Positions 16,077-23,885 of a DNA stretch of 64,000 nt are shown here, in pieces. Both the position numbers and the translations under genes were made by a program. The stretch is from an uncultured Verrucomicrobia subdivision 3 bacterium (GTDB lineage: Bacteria; Verrucomicrobiota; Verrucomicrobiia; Limisphaerales; UBA11358), in the NCBI GenBank assembly GCA_903850425.1, contig CAINLR010000116.1, positions 1-64,000 of the forward strand, read 5' to 3'. Each line of letters starts with the position of its first letter. The first letter of the stretch is position 1. Below the pieces are notes generated by a model, which was given only the letters and a program-made list of their open reading frames with translations, was not told the DNA's origin and did no database searches.

Positions 16077-16394
16077 TCATAGATTATTTTTTCGTTCGGC
16101 TCTAAATTTAGCTTTCGGTGGCAAATCTTCATCAACTCCGAGCAGATCATCTGAGTCGGCAAAAGCCTGAAACTTGTCTATGCCATAGTTGCAGCCAATA
16201 TACTCGGTGAACTCCTTGCAAAGCCTATCTAGTGCCTTTTCTGTCGGCTCAAAATTTCCCTCATCGCCACCTCTGTCTGGTTCTACTTCGGATTCGGTGA
16301 ACGAATACTGGGTTTGGAATGAGCAAATCACATTGTAAGTGTAAATCTTCTTGGTATTTGTGAGCTTCGCTCGTTTAGGAGACTTGGTTTTCAT
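16077..16394 (-). CDS. hypothetical protein
   Basis: A 105-residue protein with a Lys-rich start (MKTKSPKRAK), a central YTYNVICSFQTQYSFTESEVEP stretch and an acidic, Asp-rich C-terminal half (DSDDLLGVDEDLP). It is not a recognised family. I chose the ATG at 16394; a start 21 bp upstream is possible. The GC-rich repeat at 16421-16474 lies just upstream, as it does for the ankyrin gene at 14,445. Confidence 0.5.
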   Translation of the reverse strand: MKTKSPKRAKLTNTKKIYTYNVICSFQTQYSFTESEVEPDRGGDEGNFEPTEKALDRLCKEFTEYIGCNYGIDKFQAFADSDDLLGVDEDLPPKAKFRAERKNNL

Positions 16395-16420
16395 ATTTGT
16401 GCAAGAAGGAATCACGGCCA

Positions 16421-16474
16421 GTAATGAGCAACGCCGGGCCTGTGCCGCCGCCCTCGCACGCGGGCTCCGCAGCG
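16421..16474. repeat. GC-rich intergenic repeat, copy B
   Basis: The core ACGCCGGGCCTGTGCCGCCG followed by CGCACGCGGGCTCC is similar to copy A at 14954. Both lie 27-28 bp upstream of a minus-strand start codon. Confidence 0.5.
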
Positions 16475-16525
16475 TCAGCCGGTGATGTCTCTAGGAAGTT
16501 TTTAGGCCAATTCTTATTCACGGGT

Positions 16526-17320
16526 TTATTCGGGAAAACGCTTCATATTGTCAAGCAACGGCCGGGGGGCTTGCTTGAACTGCTTTTGAATCTTGACCAT
16601 GTCATAGTAATGAGATCCCTTGCCCAGTTCGACAGCGAGATTGAGCTTCACCTCGGTATCATTTTTCGGAAACGGATACAGGAAGATCTCCCCTGATTTG
16701 GGGTCGAAGACGTTGAAATAGCGGGTCGCATACTTGCCCTTTTGCTGACACGCACGGAGGATGGTGGTCGCATTGGCCAGCGTCGGTGCGGAGTTTGTTT
16801 TCAGCATGGGCTGCAGCACCCGCTGCCCGTAGCCAAGCCCCCAAGACTTCTGTTCTTTCCAGACTCGCAACTTACCATCAACCGCGCCGATGAGAACAGA
16901 GGCACCCGTTTTATCCATCAGCAGAACCTTCGAATACGAGAAATTGGGATCGCGATGCTGCCGATAGAAGGTAATGGCTTCTTCAACGGTAGCACAGGTC
17001 TCCAGCACTTCCTGATTGCCACGAACCTCCGGCAAGGCGGCATCGGGCGGGCATTTCTCATCCCAGCCCGCCAGCCAGTCAAAGGCCAGGCCTTCGGAGT
17101 TCATTCCACCCTGGGCCCAACCGTTATCATAGCCGACAAAGACGCAGCCGTAATGGTTCGTGCCGGCAGGAGCGAACCAAATCCTCGTTGTATTATTTGG
17201 TCCATCCTCGTTGTTGCAGAACAGGAACCGATTCGTATCCGTGAGCACGAACACCGTGCAGGCATGAACTCGCATCGCCGTGATGCAGAGAATCAACCAA
17301 GTAATGAGGAATCGCACCAT
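16526..17320 (-). CDS. exported linear amide C-N hydrolase (Ntn-type)
   Basis: A 264-residue protein with a signal peptide (residues 1-20, hydrophobic, ending VHA). Directly after it comes CTVFVLTDTNRFLFCNNEDG, the start of the choloylglycine hydrolase/acyl-transferase type of N-terminal nucleophile hydrolase: Cys21 would be exposed by signal cleavage and act as nucleophile, and the NNED stretch fits the usual Asn/Asp position. The segment GMNSEGLAFDWL is also typical. The substrate cannot be told; bile-salt, penicillin-like and N-acyl amides are known in the family. It stands alone in the accessory region. Confidence 0.7.
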   Translation of the reverse strand: MVRFLITWLILCITAMRVHACTVFVLTDTNRFLFCNNEDGPNNTTRIWFAPAGTNHYGCVFVGYDNGWAQGGMNSEGLAFDWLAGWDEKCPPDAALPEVRGNQEVLETCATVEEAITFYRQHRDPNFSYSKVLLMDKTGASVLIGAVDGKLRVWKEQKSWGLGYGQRVLQPMLKTNSAPTLANATTILRACQQKGKYATRYFNVFDPKSGEIFLYPFPKNDTEVKLNLAVELGKGSHYYDMVKIQKQFKQAPRPLLDNMKRFPE

Positions 17321-17587
17321 AAGTGTTTGGCCTAAAAGTGCCTCTTAGACAAAACGCGTGTATAACCCTGTGCACGGCTGTTTTTTGGAACCATGGCTGT
17401 GCTCATGGGGTTATCAAAGCCGACTGGCGAATTTCGAGCAAGCATTATTTCCGAACACATCTTCATGTTCCTGGTGCAAGTTTGTGCGAGCCGCCAAATG
17501 TGATATGTTGTGATCAACGACAGTGCTTTTGGTGTGAGCGGGCATCCCGGCCAGCCGCCAGTTCAAGAGGCGCTGCGGCAAACGAAA

Positions 17588-17610
17588 GGCGCAGGTGTGA
17601 AGCCTGCGCC
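17588..17610 (-). terminator. hairpin downstream of the DUF6573-like gene
   Basis: GGCGCAGG (17588-17595) pairs with CCTGCGCC (17603-17610) around a 7-base loop. On the minus strand it is followed by TTTCGTTT. It lies 20 bp beyond the end of the gene at 17631 and probably ends the minus-strand cluster 17,631-21,517. The rest of the interval 17,321-17,587 shows nothing I recognise. Confidence 0.55.
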
Positions 17611-17630
17611 ATCGCTTTTATCCAACCGGC

Positions 17631-18032
17631 TCAGTCCTCATCCACCATCATCAGCGTTATGCTGGGTTGCGGGTCATCCACATCCAGCGGCCCGCACGTC
17701 GCGATGAGTTTCACCAATCGCGCGGCGCGGTCATCATTGCGAACATAGAGCGCGACCGGAATGCGATCCACGCCTGTTCGGGCGCGGAGGATGCCGAATC
17801 GCGTCATCCACACGAGGTCCCAGGTTCTTCCAGCTTCATCCTGACCGGTGACGCCTTCGGGCACGGCGACGTAGGTGTCGAACACGGCGCGCGTCAGGAA
17901 CATGGGATATTTGATGCCAGCTTCTTGCGCGACAGTGGACACGTCCACTTGCACGCCATCGGCGAGGGCTTGTTTGCGGGTGTAGGCGTAAATGACTTCG
18001 CCAAACAGTGAGGAGTCTTCAGGTGTTTTCAT
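17631..18032 (-). CDS. DUF6573-like protein
   Basis: A 133-residue protein. The start (SLFGEVIYAYTRKQALADGVQVDVSTVAQEAGIKYP) matches a family typically encoded on plasmids, phages and integrative elements, with the pattern LFGxVIxAYTRxQAxxDGVLVDVTxxAxEAGxxxP. No enzymatic activity is known to me for it. It is the last gene of a minus-strand cluster that includes a RadC-type protein and a CobS-like ATPase, 11 bp after the vWA-like gene, and it supports a mobile-element origin for that cluster. Confidence 0.75.
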   Translation of the reverse strand: MKTPEDSSLFGEVIYAYTRKQALADGVQVDVSTVAQEAGIKYPMFLTRAVFDTYVAVPEGVTGQDEAGRTWDLVWMTRFGILRARTGVDRIPVALYVRNDDRAARLVKLIATCGPLDVDDPQPSITLMMVDED

Positions 18033-18043
18033 AAAGAGTAGAT

Positions 18044-18853
18044 TCAGGTGAGTTCACTGGCTGTGTAGTGGTTCAGGATCTTCTGCACCCAGCCGACCGG
18101 ATCGGTGTAAATCTGTTTGAAGCTGTCATGGGCCGGCGGGATGATCAGGTCGTGGTCGCTGGCACCGAGCATTTCCCGGCACGCCGCGATGGTGCGAGAT
18201 TCCTCATCAAACCCAGCATCCCGCAAGATGCGCGCCCAGCCGCCGTCGAACGCATCCTCGACATAGCCGATGGTCATGCCCAGGTTGCGGTCGAAGCCAA
18301 TGGAACCGAGTGCCACGCACGCCTCGGACAGACAGAGCGGTGACGAGTTCACGCGCACCATGATGTTGCATTCGCCATGCTCGCCGTTCCCTTTGAAGGG
18401 CGTAAACGTCCACAGCTCGACCGGTCGCGACTGACAGAGCGCCATCGTCGCTGCCAACACCGCCACGCCGCGCCGTTGCAACTGTCGCCAATCCATCATG
18501 CCGCTGCTGCTCGTGCAACAGAACACCCGCAGCGGAACACTTTCACTCACGCAGTCGTCGAGCTTTCGCATGGATTCGGGCTGGCCGATGAGATAATCCG
18601 GCACACAGGGGAACGCACCGGCCACCGCACCACTCCATTGCCGGCTCTTGACCTCGATGCTGGTCTGCAACTTGTCCATCAGCCGCTCGGCTTCCGCGAC
18701 GAGCTGCGTGTTGCCGTGGATGGCGAACTCAACCGATTCGGCCAGTGCTTCACCCGCGCCGCTCCGGCCCCAGTCCCGCGCTCGCCGGTGACCGAGTAGG
18801 GTTTTGACGTGCCTCCCATAAGCAGCCACGGATTCGAATTGGTGGATCGCCAT
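18044..18853 (-). CDS. hypothetical protein, possible degenerate vWA-like partner of the AAA ATPase
   Basis: A 269-residue protein. Near residues 105-150 a hydrophobic strand (LRVFCCTSSSG) is followed by a helix (RRGVAVLAATMAL) and a strand (RPVELWTFTPF). This order resembles the first part of a von Willebrand A domain, but the metal site that would be DxSxS reads CTSSS, so it would be degenerate. I do not claim a definite family. Its ATG lies 1 bp after the stop codon of the AAA ATPase gene. CobS/MoxR-type ATPases commonly work with a vWA partner, which is why I suggest this. Confidence 0.6.
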   Translation of the reverse strand: MAIHQFESVAAYGRHVKTLLGHRRARDWGRSGAGEALAESVEFAIHGNTQLVAEAERLMDKLQTSIEVKSRQWSGAVAGAFPCVPDYLIGQPESMRKLDDCVSESVPLRVFCCTSSSGMMDWRQLQRRGVAVLAATMALCQSRPVELWTFTPFKGNGEHGECNIMVRVNSSPLCLSEACVALGSIGFDRNLGMTIGYVEDAFDGGWARILRDAGFDEESRTIAACREMLGASDHDLIIPPAHDSFKQIYTDPVGWVQKILNHYTASELT

Positions 18854-18854
18854 A

Positions 18855-20243
18855 TCATGCCTCGGGGTTGATCTGGTTCCACTGATCGTTCGTCATGCCC
18901 TTCTTGATGCAGGACTTGATGACCTCCTTGCGCTCGATGCCGGCGGCGAGCAACTTCTCGCCGTTGAACGTGGCGCGCGGCGAGACGATGACCTTCAGTC
19001 CGTGGCGCACGATGTTGGCGCGGACGGCCTGCACGAACTGGACCCACTCCTGATGACCACAGAGGGCGCGTTCCAACTTCTCATCAATGCCCCAGTAAAG
19101 CGTGGCGAAGCGGTCGGAGAAGGCGGCATCCTGCTTCATGCGGCCGACGTAGTCGAAGGTCGCACCGCCGAGCCAGGTGTTGGCGGTGGCCAGGATGATG
19201 CAATCCTTGTGGCGTTCAACCATGCCATCCGGGAAGTCGCACAGATGGTTCGACAGCGCCCCGTTGAAGGACAGCACGGCCGGTGGCAACGAGGCGTCAA
19301 CCTCGTCGAAGCAATAGACGCCGCCGTGCTGCCACGCCTTGCGGAAGGCCGGACTGATCAACTTGCCGCCGGCATCAATGAAGCCCTTGAGCTTGTATTC
19401 GGTGTCAATCGCTCCATTGTAGAAGAACGACAAACCCAGCGCCTTGGCCACGTTCTGAGCGCCAAAAGTTTTGCCCGAGCCGGTGGGACCAGTGATCAGC
19501 AGGTTGACTCGCGCCGCTGCCATCTTGAGCAACAGCGGGAACTCCTCGTGAACCAGTCCGGTGATCGGTTGCGATTCACCGGCCGCCGTGACCAGCACGA
19601 CCCGGCGAGCAGTATTGGCCAGTGCCGCCTCGATCAACTGTTGCACCCGCTCAACCGGGAATGAGCCGTTGCCCAGATGCTTCTTCAATTTGTCCTCGAA
19701 CTCACGATCCGCATCCAGCAACGCCTCACACACCACCGAACGCGCGCACTTGTCAGCGATGGCTTCGACTGCCTCGGCATCCACGCCCTGGGCCGACACG
19801 CGGCCTTGCAGGAGCTTGGCCAGCAAGTCCGCCACTTCGCTGTCACCGCCGACCGGCGACGCACTGACAGGCTTCACAGCGCGTGAAACCGGCTGCCAGT
19901 CGTCTTGCGGTTCCTCGACCACGGCCGGCTTTACCTCGGCGGCGACGTCGATCGGGTCCACTCGTTTGCTGCCATTGCCGGCCTGACCGGCGAGCTTGCT
20001 CCAATCCGGCTTACCCTTGTCAGCACAGAGGGCGCTGAACACGAGCTTGTAGAGCGCGGACTTGGCGTCGTTGCTGATGAGTGGATCCGAATGGTAGTTC
20101 GGCAGCAGGAAGTGTTTGCCGAGCGTGATTGCCCGCAGATGGGTCGCCACGCGGAGTTGCGCCTCGTTGCCGACCTTGCGGATGGCGGAGGTCAGCCACT
20201 CGAATTGCTTTTCAATGGCTTCAGTCGTTTTGGTGTCAGTCAT
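18855..20243 (-). CDS. AAA+ ATPase of the CobS/MoxR type
   Basis: A 462-residue protein. Residues 1-230 are unrecognised, with a low-complexity linker near 100-135. From residue 245 a AAA+ core is clear: Walker A GPTGSGKT (252-259), Walker B CFDEVD (311-316), sensor 1 ATANT (352-356) and Arg in SDRFATLYW (about 378). The KLKGFIDAGGKL segment between Walker A and B is typical of the dynein-related (AAA_5) CobS group. On plasmids and phages such ATPases remodel protein or nucleic-acid complexes. It is followed closely by a possible vWA-like gene and preceded, 4 bp away, by a RadC-like gene. Confidence 0.8.
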   Translation of the reverse strand: MTDTKTTEAIEKQFEWLTSAIRKVGNEAQLRVATHLRAITLGKHFLLPNYHSDPLISNDAKSALYKLVFSALCADKGKPDWSKLAGQAGNGSKRVDPIDVAAEVKPAVVEEPQDDWQPVSRAVKPVSASPVGGDSEVADLLAKLLQGRVSAQGVDAEAVEAIADKCARSVVCEALLDADREFEDKLKKHLGNGSFPVERVQQLIEAALANTARRVVLVTAAGESQPITGLVHEEFPLLLKMAAARVNLLITGPTGSGKTFGAQNVAKALGLSFFYNGAIDTEYKLKGFIDAGGKLISPAFRKAWQHGGVYCFDEVDASLPPAVLSFNGALSNHLCDFPDGMVERHKDCIILATANTWLGGATFDYVGRMKQDAAFSDRFATLYWGIDEKLERALCGHQEWVQFVQAVRANIVRHGLKVIVSPRATFNGEKLLAAGIERKEVIKSCIKKGMTNDQWNQINPEA

Positions 20244-20247
20244 AAAA

Positions 20248-20736
20248 TCAGGAATAGAAGAAGCCCAATTCGCGGAGACTCGCCCAGGGTTTCAGGCGTT
20301 CTGGTGTGGCCTGGCCCAAAATCACATGGTCGAGCACCTCGATCCTGAGCAGTTGCCCGGCCCGAATCAGGTCGCGCGTCACCTTGATGTCAGCCTCCGA
20401 AGGGGACGGCTCGCCGCTGGGATGGTTATGCACCAGTGCGATGGCGGAGGCGTTGGTGACGATGGCCGCTTTGAACACTTCCCGGGCATGCACGAGCAAG
20501 GTGTCCAGCGTGCCGGTGCTGATGATCTCAAAGCCGATGGCATTGCGCCGCGTGTTGAGATGCACCACGATGAAGTTTTCCACGTCGGGCCGGTAGATCA
20601 CGCTCTCAGCCAGTCGTGGCCGCAGGTAATCCACCAATCGTTCGGGGTTGTCGAGCGCATGGCCCGAGGGCAGCGCGTCGTTGAAGCGCGTCAGCTTGAA
20701 CTCGGAGCCGCGCAGTTTAGTTCGCCAGATGGTCAT
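20248..20736 (-). CDS. RadC-type JAB/MPN domain protein
   Basis: A 162-residue protein with the JAMM metal motif of RadC-type JAB domains: HNHPSG at residues 103-108 and Asp at about 116 in the segment SEAD, preceded by the IVVHLNTRRN strand. It lacks the N-terminal helix-hairpin-helix of chromosomal RadC, as is common for copies on mobile elements. The ATG at 20736 has a good ribosome binding site (AAGGA) and gives a compact protein; an in-frame start 216 bp upstream adds no recognisable sequence. RadC-like proteins are standard passengers of integrative elements; their activity is unresolved. Confidence 0.85.
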   Translation of the reverse strand: MTIWRTKLRGSEFKLTRFNDALPSGHALDNPERLVDYLRPRLAESVIYRPDVENFIVVHLNTRRNAIGFEIISTGTLDTLLVHAREVFKAAIVTNASAIALVHNHPSGEPSPSEADIKVTRDLIRAGQLLRIEVLDHVILGQATPERLKPWASLRELGFFYS

Positions 20737-20924
20737 TGTTGTCCTTTGCCGAGAGCAGTGGTTTGACTCTGCGCTCGGAAGAAGAGCCGCGTGGGTAGAG
20801 GCTGGTGAGCCTGGGTGGTGAGGTGAACCGGTGGCGCATACGCGGCGGATGCGTTCCGGCCTGGGTGAGTAAAGTGAATGACCGGCGGCACACTGTCGGC
20901 GTCGTGATCCTTGCGGATGGCCAC
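20733..20924 (-). CDS. possible small protein (63 aa, GTG start)
   Basis: A short frame starting GTG at 20924 and encoding MAIRKDHDADSVPPVIHF and a Pro/Thr/Gln-rich tail. Its TGA overlaps the ATG of the RadC-like gene by 4 bp, which suggests translational coupling. No ribosome binding site is visible and no family is recognised. If it is not real, 20,737-21,085 holds no gene I can see. Confidence 0.35.
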   Translation of the reverse strand: MAIRKDHDADSVPPVIHFTHPGRNASAAYAPPVHLTTQAHQPLPTRLFFRAQSQTTALGKGQQ

Positions 20925-21085
20925 CGTGAAGCGACCATCCAGTAATCGTCATGCCCGTGTTTTGAACCGCCGGTCAAAACTCGTGAGTGGTGAATGAATC
21001 CCGCACCTGCCTGCGAGATTCGCGCACGGGCTTGTGACCGTGCTGCCGCATTAACCGCACGCCACCGCGCGGCCACTCTGCGAAA

Positions 21086-21517
21086 TTACTTCTTGGCCAT
21101 TGCCGTCATTGCTCTGAGGTCTTCCACGTCCATCCCCAAGCTCGCCGCCAAGGCAACTTCCAATTCAGCCTGTGTCGCATCGGCCGCCTTAACCGCCACC
21201 TTCGGCCGGCCAAACCGCTCAATCGCCGAAGTTGCCTTGGCATCGACCACAAGTGGAACATACCCAGCCCGCTTGAGACAAACCCGCGCAATGTCCGACT
21301 CAACCCATCGAATGTCTGACTCGCCGCGCAGCACTTCGCCGACAGCATCATTCAGCTTGGTGCCCTTCAAAGTCGGGTCCTTCAGCTTCAGTGATGCCTT
21401 GATCTCTTTGGCGCTCTTAGGCTGTGCAAACATGATGCGACTACCCAGCAAGTTACCCTTGCCGCTCACAATTTGTGTCACTTGGTTGGAATTGATCTTT
21501 TCAATCGCTAATTGCAT
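21086..21517 (-). CDS. hypothetical protein
   Basis: A 143-residue protein with a strong ribosome binding site (AGGAG) before the ATG at 21517. It starts MQLAIEKINSNQVTQIVSGKG and ends in an Ala/Lys-rich helix. The composition is that of a soluble, mostly helical protein. No family is recognised. It heads the minus-strand cluster 17,631-21,517 and sits right beside the palindrome-rich non-coding region, so an accessory or replication-linked role is possible. Confidence 0.55.
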   Translation of the reverse strand: MQLAIEKINSNQVTQIVSGKGNLLGSRIMFAQPKSAKEIKASLKLKDPTLKGTKLNDAVGEVLRGESDIRWVESDIARVCLKRAGYVPLVVDAKATSAIERFGRPKVAVKAADATQAELEVALAASLGMDVEDLRAMTAMAKK

Positions 21518-22196
21518 ATAATCTCCTGTTTGTTGGTTGCTTTCATGGCACTGCTGAATTGTCCAATGCCACGAAGTCAGCCAACAAATGAGGCGAGCCG
21601 GTTCACAATGCAAACCAGCCCGCCCCGAAAACTATCGCTTGCCACAATGCGGCAAGTTGTGCGAGTCCAACGGCTAAACCACACCTGTGGCCATGTCAGA
21701 GACATTGTGCCGCGCTCGCTACCGTCACTTTGTTGTTGCGACGCAGTTCATGCGTCACCTTGGACGTTGCCAAGTCAATCCAGTGCGCATTGTTGCGCTC
21801 ACCGTCCGGTGTTTGTTGGCAAGCCCGTTAAGACGGGCTGTCGGATGCCAGTAGGGTCTCGCTATTCGCCGCCTTTCACCTCACATAAGCCGCGCCGTTC
21901 GCATTGGCTACGCTACCGAGTTCGGAATTGAACTCGACGCTGTGAGGCTACTATTCGACTTTTCTTAACCCACCACTTTGTCGCTTTCGACTTCAGTGAA
22001 GATGGGGGACGTTTTATGAGCTATCGTTCGAGTTGTCCCATTTTCACTCTTACTAGGAATGTTGGGTTTTCACGCATCGCCGAAGCTTTTCTTTCCCGCC
22101 ACCATCTGCACGACCAGCCACCGCTGTCCCGCTGGAGGACTCATTCGCTCGTTTTGAGCTACTTGTCAAACATCAGACCGAACTAACACCTTGTGT

Positions 22197-22210
22197 TTGA
22201 ACAGGTAGCG
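22197..22210 (-). repeat. copy 4 of the GCTACCTGTTCAA motif
   Basis: The minus strand reads CGCTACCTGTTCAA, then AC. Here it forms the right arm of a palindrome whose left arm is GCTACTTGTCAAAC at 22158-22171. Confidence 0.55.
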
Positions 22211-22600
22211 CCTTGGGCGTCACCCTTTTCTGTAAGGGTGACATCTGTAATGACGGGGGCGCGTCAGAAAACGCGTGACGGGGGTGGGGGTGGGGCGAGT
22301 GCGGGCGAGCAAGTTACTACATAAGACCCCGTTCTCTACTTTCTGGATTTTCCAACTGAACTTTTGTTGAGCAATACAAATCCGAAAGCTTACAAGTGTG
22401 GCTAAATTTAATTGAAGATCCGCGTGCCTGACATCAAAAAGACATCGCTACAAGACATAAACATCGTTCGACGCAGCCTCGCTCTCTGGTTCTGTAAATC
22501 GCATCTGAAAGCATGGAAGATGGAATCTCGTATGGATGTAAAATTCTATGCTCGGATTCCGCCGAGGATCATCAGCGTTTATCAAGCCGCTTGTGTCCCA

Positions 22601-22650
22601 CAGACACACCCACACACGCCCCTATAAATAGGGGGCGTGTGTGTCTGTCT
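22601..22650 (-). terminator. GC-rich hairpin after the RepA-like gene
   Basis: ACACACGCCCC (22612-22622) pairs with GGGGCGTGTGT (22632-22642), and further CAGACACA/TGTGTCTG sequence can extend the stem. It lies about 65 bp after the end of the gene at 22716. There is no T run, so termination is uncertain; an origin-associated structure is an alternative. Confidence 0.4.
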
Positions 22651-22715
22651 CTGGTCTGACGCGCACGACCCGCACACACGCTGATTTTGCCCGTGCGAGT
22701 CTCCGTGTAGGTGTC

Positions 22716-23879
22716 TCATTTGATTAGCTCCTTTTCAGGCTGTGAAAAGCGCGCGAACAAAATTCTCGGATTGGTGCCCCGCCGTTTCTCTCGCCATTCG
22801 TATAATGCGCAGTCGTCCACGAGTTCAGCGAGCATCGGATTGATTTTGTTCAACGCGACACCAGCGGCATTGGCTTTTGAACGGAGTGCATCTTTGGCAA
22901 TCGGTTTGCCTGCCGGGACATGAACGAGCACGTCTTCCTTGGTATGGATTCTCCTGGCATTTTGGGTTTCCGGCATTTCCGATGGGTGAGCTTCACGCCA
23001 GTAAATCTCTCCCGGTTGGTCAGCATGAGCTATTAACTTGGCGAAGGTCTTCGTGACACCGTCAATTTCCAGCCAGTCCAGCCGAGCGCCACGCTTGGCT
23101 ACGCGCAGTTCAAAAACTGAATGCGAACCCAAGTTCCGCAATGCTATCACTGCCCGCGCCCAGTTTGCCCATTCGGCCGAACCACCGCCGAGATAGGCAA
23201 AATCGCCACCACTCCAGTCGGGTTTTTCGCGCCCCGAAGGCGGCTTGTTCGTGTGATGCACCACCACTACGCCACAGTCATATTCTCGAATGAGGGGATT
23301 CAACTGGTTCCGCAGAAACGCACCGACATCTTTTTGAGAACTGGATTCCCCGCCGAGATACGAAAGCGCCGGATCAATCCATAGCAGATCGGGACGATGT
23401 TCATTCAGTAACGGACGAACGGTTTCACTGAAAAAACGACCACTGGTTCGCATATCTTCACGGATCACGAGGATGTTCAGCATCGCCATCTGCTTTTCTT
23501 CCTCCGTCAGCTTCAAACCCGCGATGACCCCGTCACGCATCTCCGCGAGGTCGCCTTCATCGTTCTCCGCCTGGATGAGCAGGGATTTCAGAGGACGTGC
23601 CGGCACAATTCCAAAGGCTGGACGCCCCAACGCCCAAAGAATCATAGCCTGCATGGAAAGCGAACTTTTGCCAACGCCCGTGGGGCCAACCAATAGCATA
23701 CCTCCGCCACGGCATAAAAACCGATTACGCAACAACTCCGTCGGGTCATCTTTGTTGTGTGCCACCAATTCACCTAGCCTCTTGGCAACAGGTGATGCTA
23801 AGGCGCTCAGCGTCGGAGCTGTCGGGATGTCGTTGGCAACACCCCACGAACTCAACTCGTTTTGAATTGATTCACTCAT
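22716..23879 (-). CDS. RepA-like AAA ATPase (hexameric helicase type)
   Basis: A 387-residue protein. Walker A is GPTGVGKS at residues 65-72. DLLWIDPALSYLGGESS holds the Walker B Asp, and GVVVVHHTNKP is the sensor-type motif of RepA-like RecA-fold ATPases. ALIQAEND-type sequence (LLIQAENDEGDL) follows. Plasmid RepA of this type is a 5'-3' replicative helicase. It follows the primase-like gene by 6 bp on the same strand, the usual helicase/primase arrangement on mobile elements. The non-coding interval after it may contain the origin. The C-terminal 100 residues may be a winged helix. Confidence 0.8.
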   Translation of the reverse strand: MSESIQNELSSWGVANDIPTAPTLSALASPVAKRLGELVAHNKDDPTELLRNRFLCRGGGMLLVGPTGVGKSSLSMQAMILWALGRPAFGIVPARPLKSLLIQAENDEGDLAEMRDGVIAGLKLTEEEKQMAMLNILVIREDMRTSGRFFSETVRPLLNEHRPDLLWIDPALSYLGGESSSQKDVGAFLRNQLNPLIREYDCGVVVVHHTNKPPSGREKPDWSGGDFAYLGGGSAEWANWARAVIALRNLGSHSVFELRVAKRGARLDWLEIDGVTKTFAKLIAHADQPGEIYWREAHPSEMPETQNARRIHTKEDVLVHVPAGKPIAKDALRSKANAAGVALNKINPMLAELVDDCALYEWREKRRGTNPRILFARFSQPEKELIK

Positions 23880-23885
23880 TTTCAG

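Larger units (their letters stand above)
21518..22715. other. non-coding, palindrome-rich interval (possible replication origin)
   Basis: I see no credible gene in these 1.2 kb. It holds an imperfect palindrome at 22158-22210 (GCTACTTGTCAAAC against GTTTGAACAGGTAGC), a perfect 9-bp hairpin at 22219-22242 (GTCACCCTT/AAGGGTGAC), two direct copies of TGACGGGGG near 22,251-22,281, and a GC-rich hairpin at 22601-22650. It lies between an accessory cluster and the RepA-like and primase-like genes, where the origin of an integrative or plasmid-like element would be expected. Confidence 0.45.

Noticed and set aside
21512-21931. A 139-residue plus-strand frame in the non-coding interval
   Set aside because: It has no good ribosome binding site, its composition is low in conserved-looking sequence, and it begins inside the RBS region of the opposite gene.
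21920-21945. A possible copy of the tRNA-Ser attachment sequence (AATTGAACTCGAC resembles the T-arm)
   Set aside because: Only a few bases match the tRNA 3' end, too little to call an attachment site.
22412-22627. A 71-residue plus-strand frame
   Set aside because: It runs into the hairpin at 22601 and shows no family resemblance or start signal.
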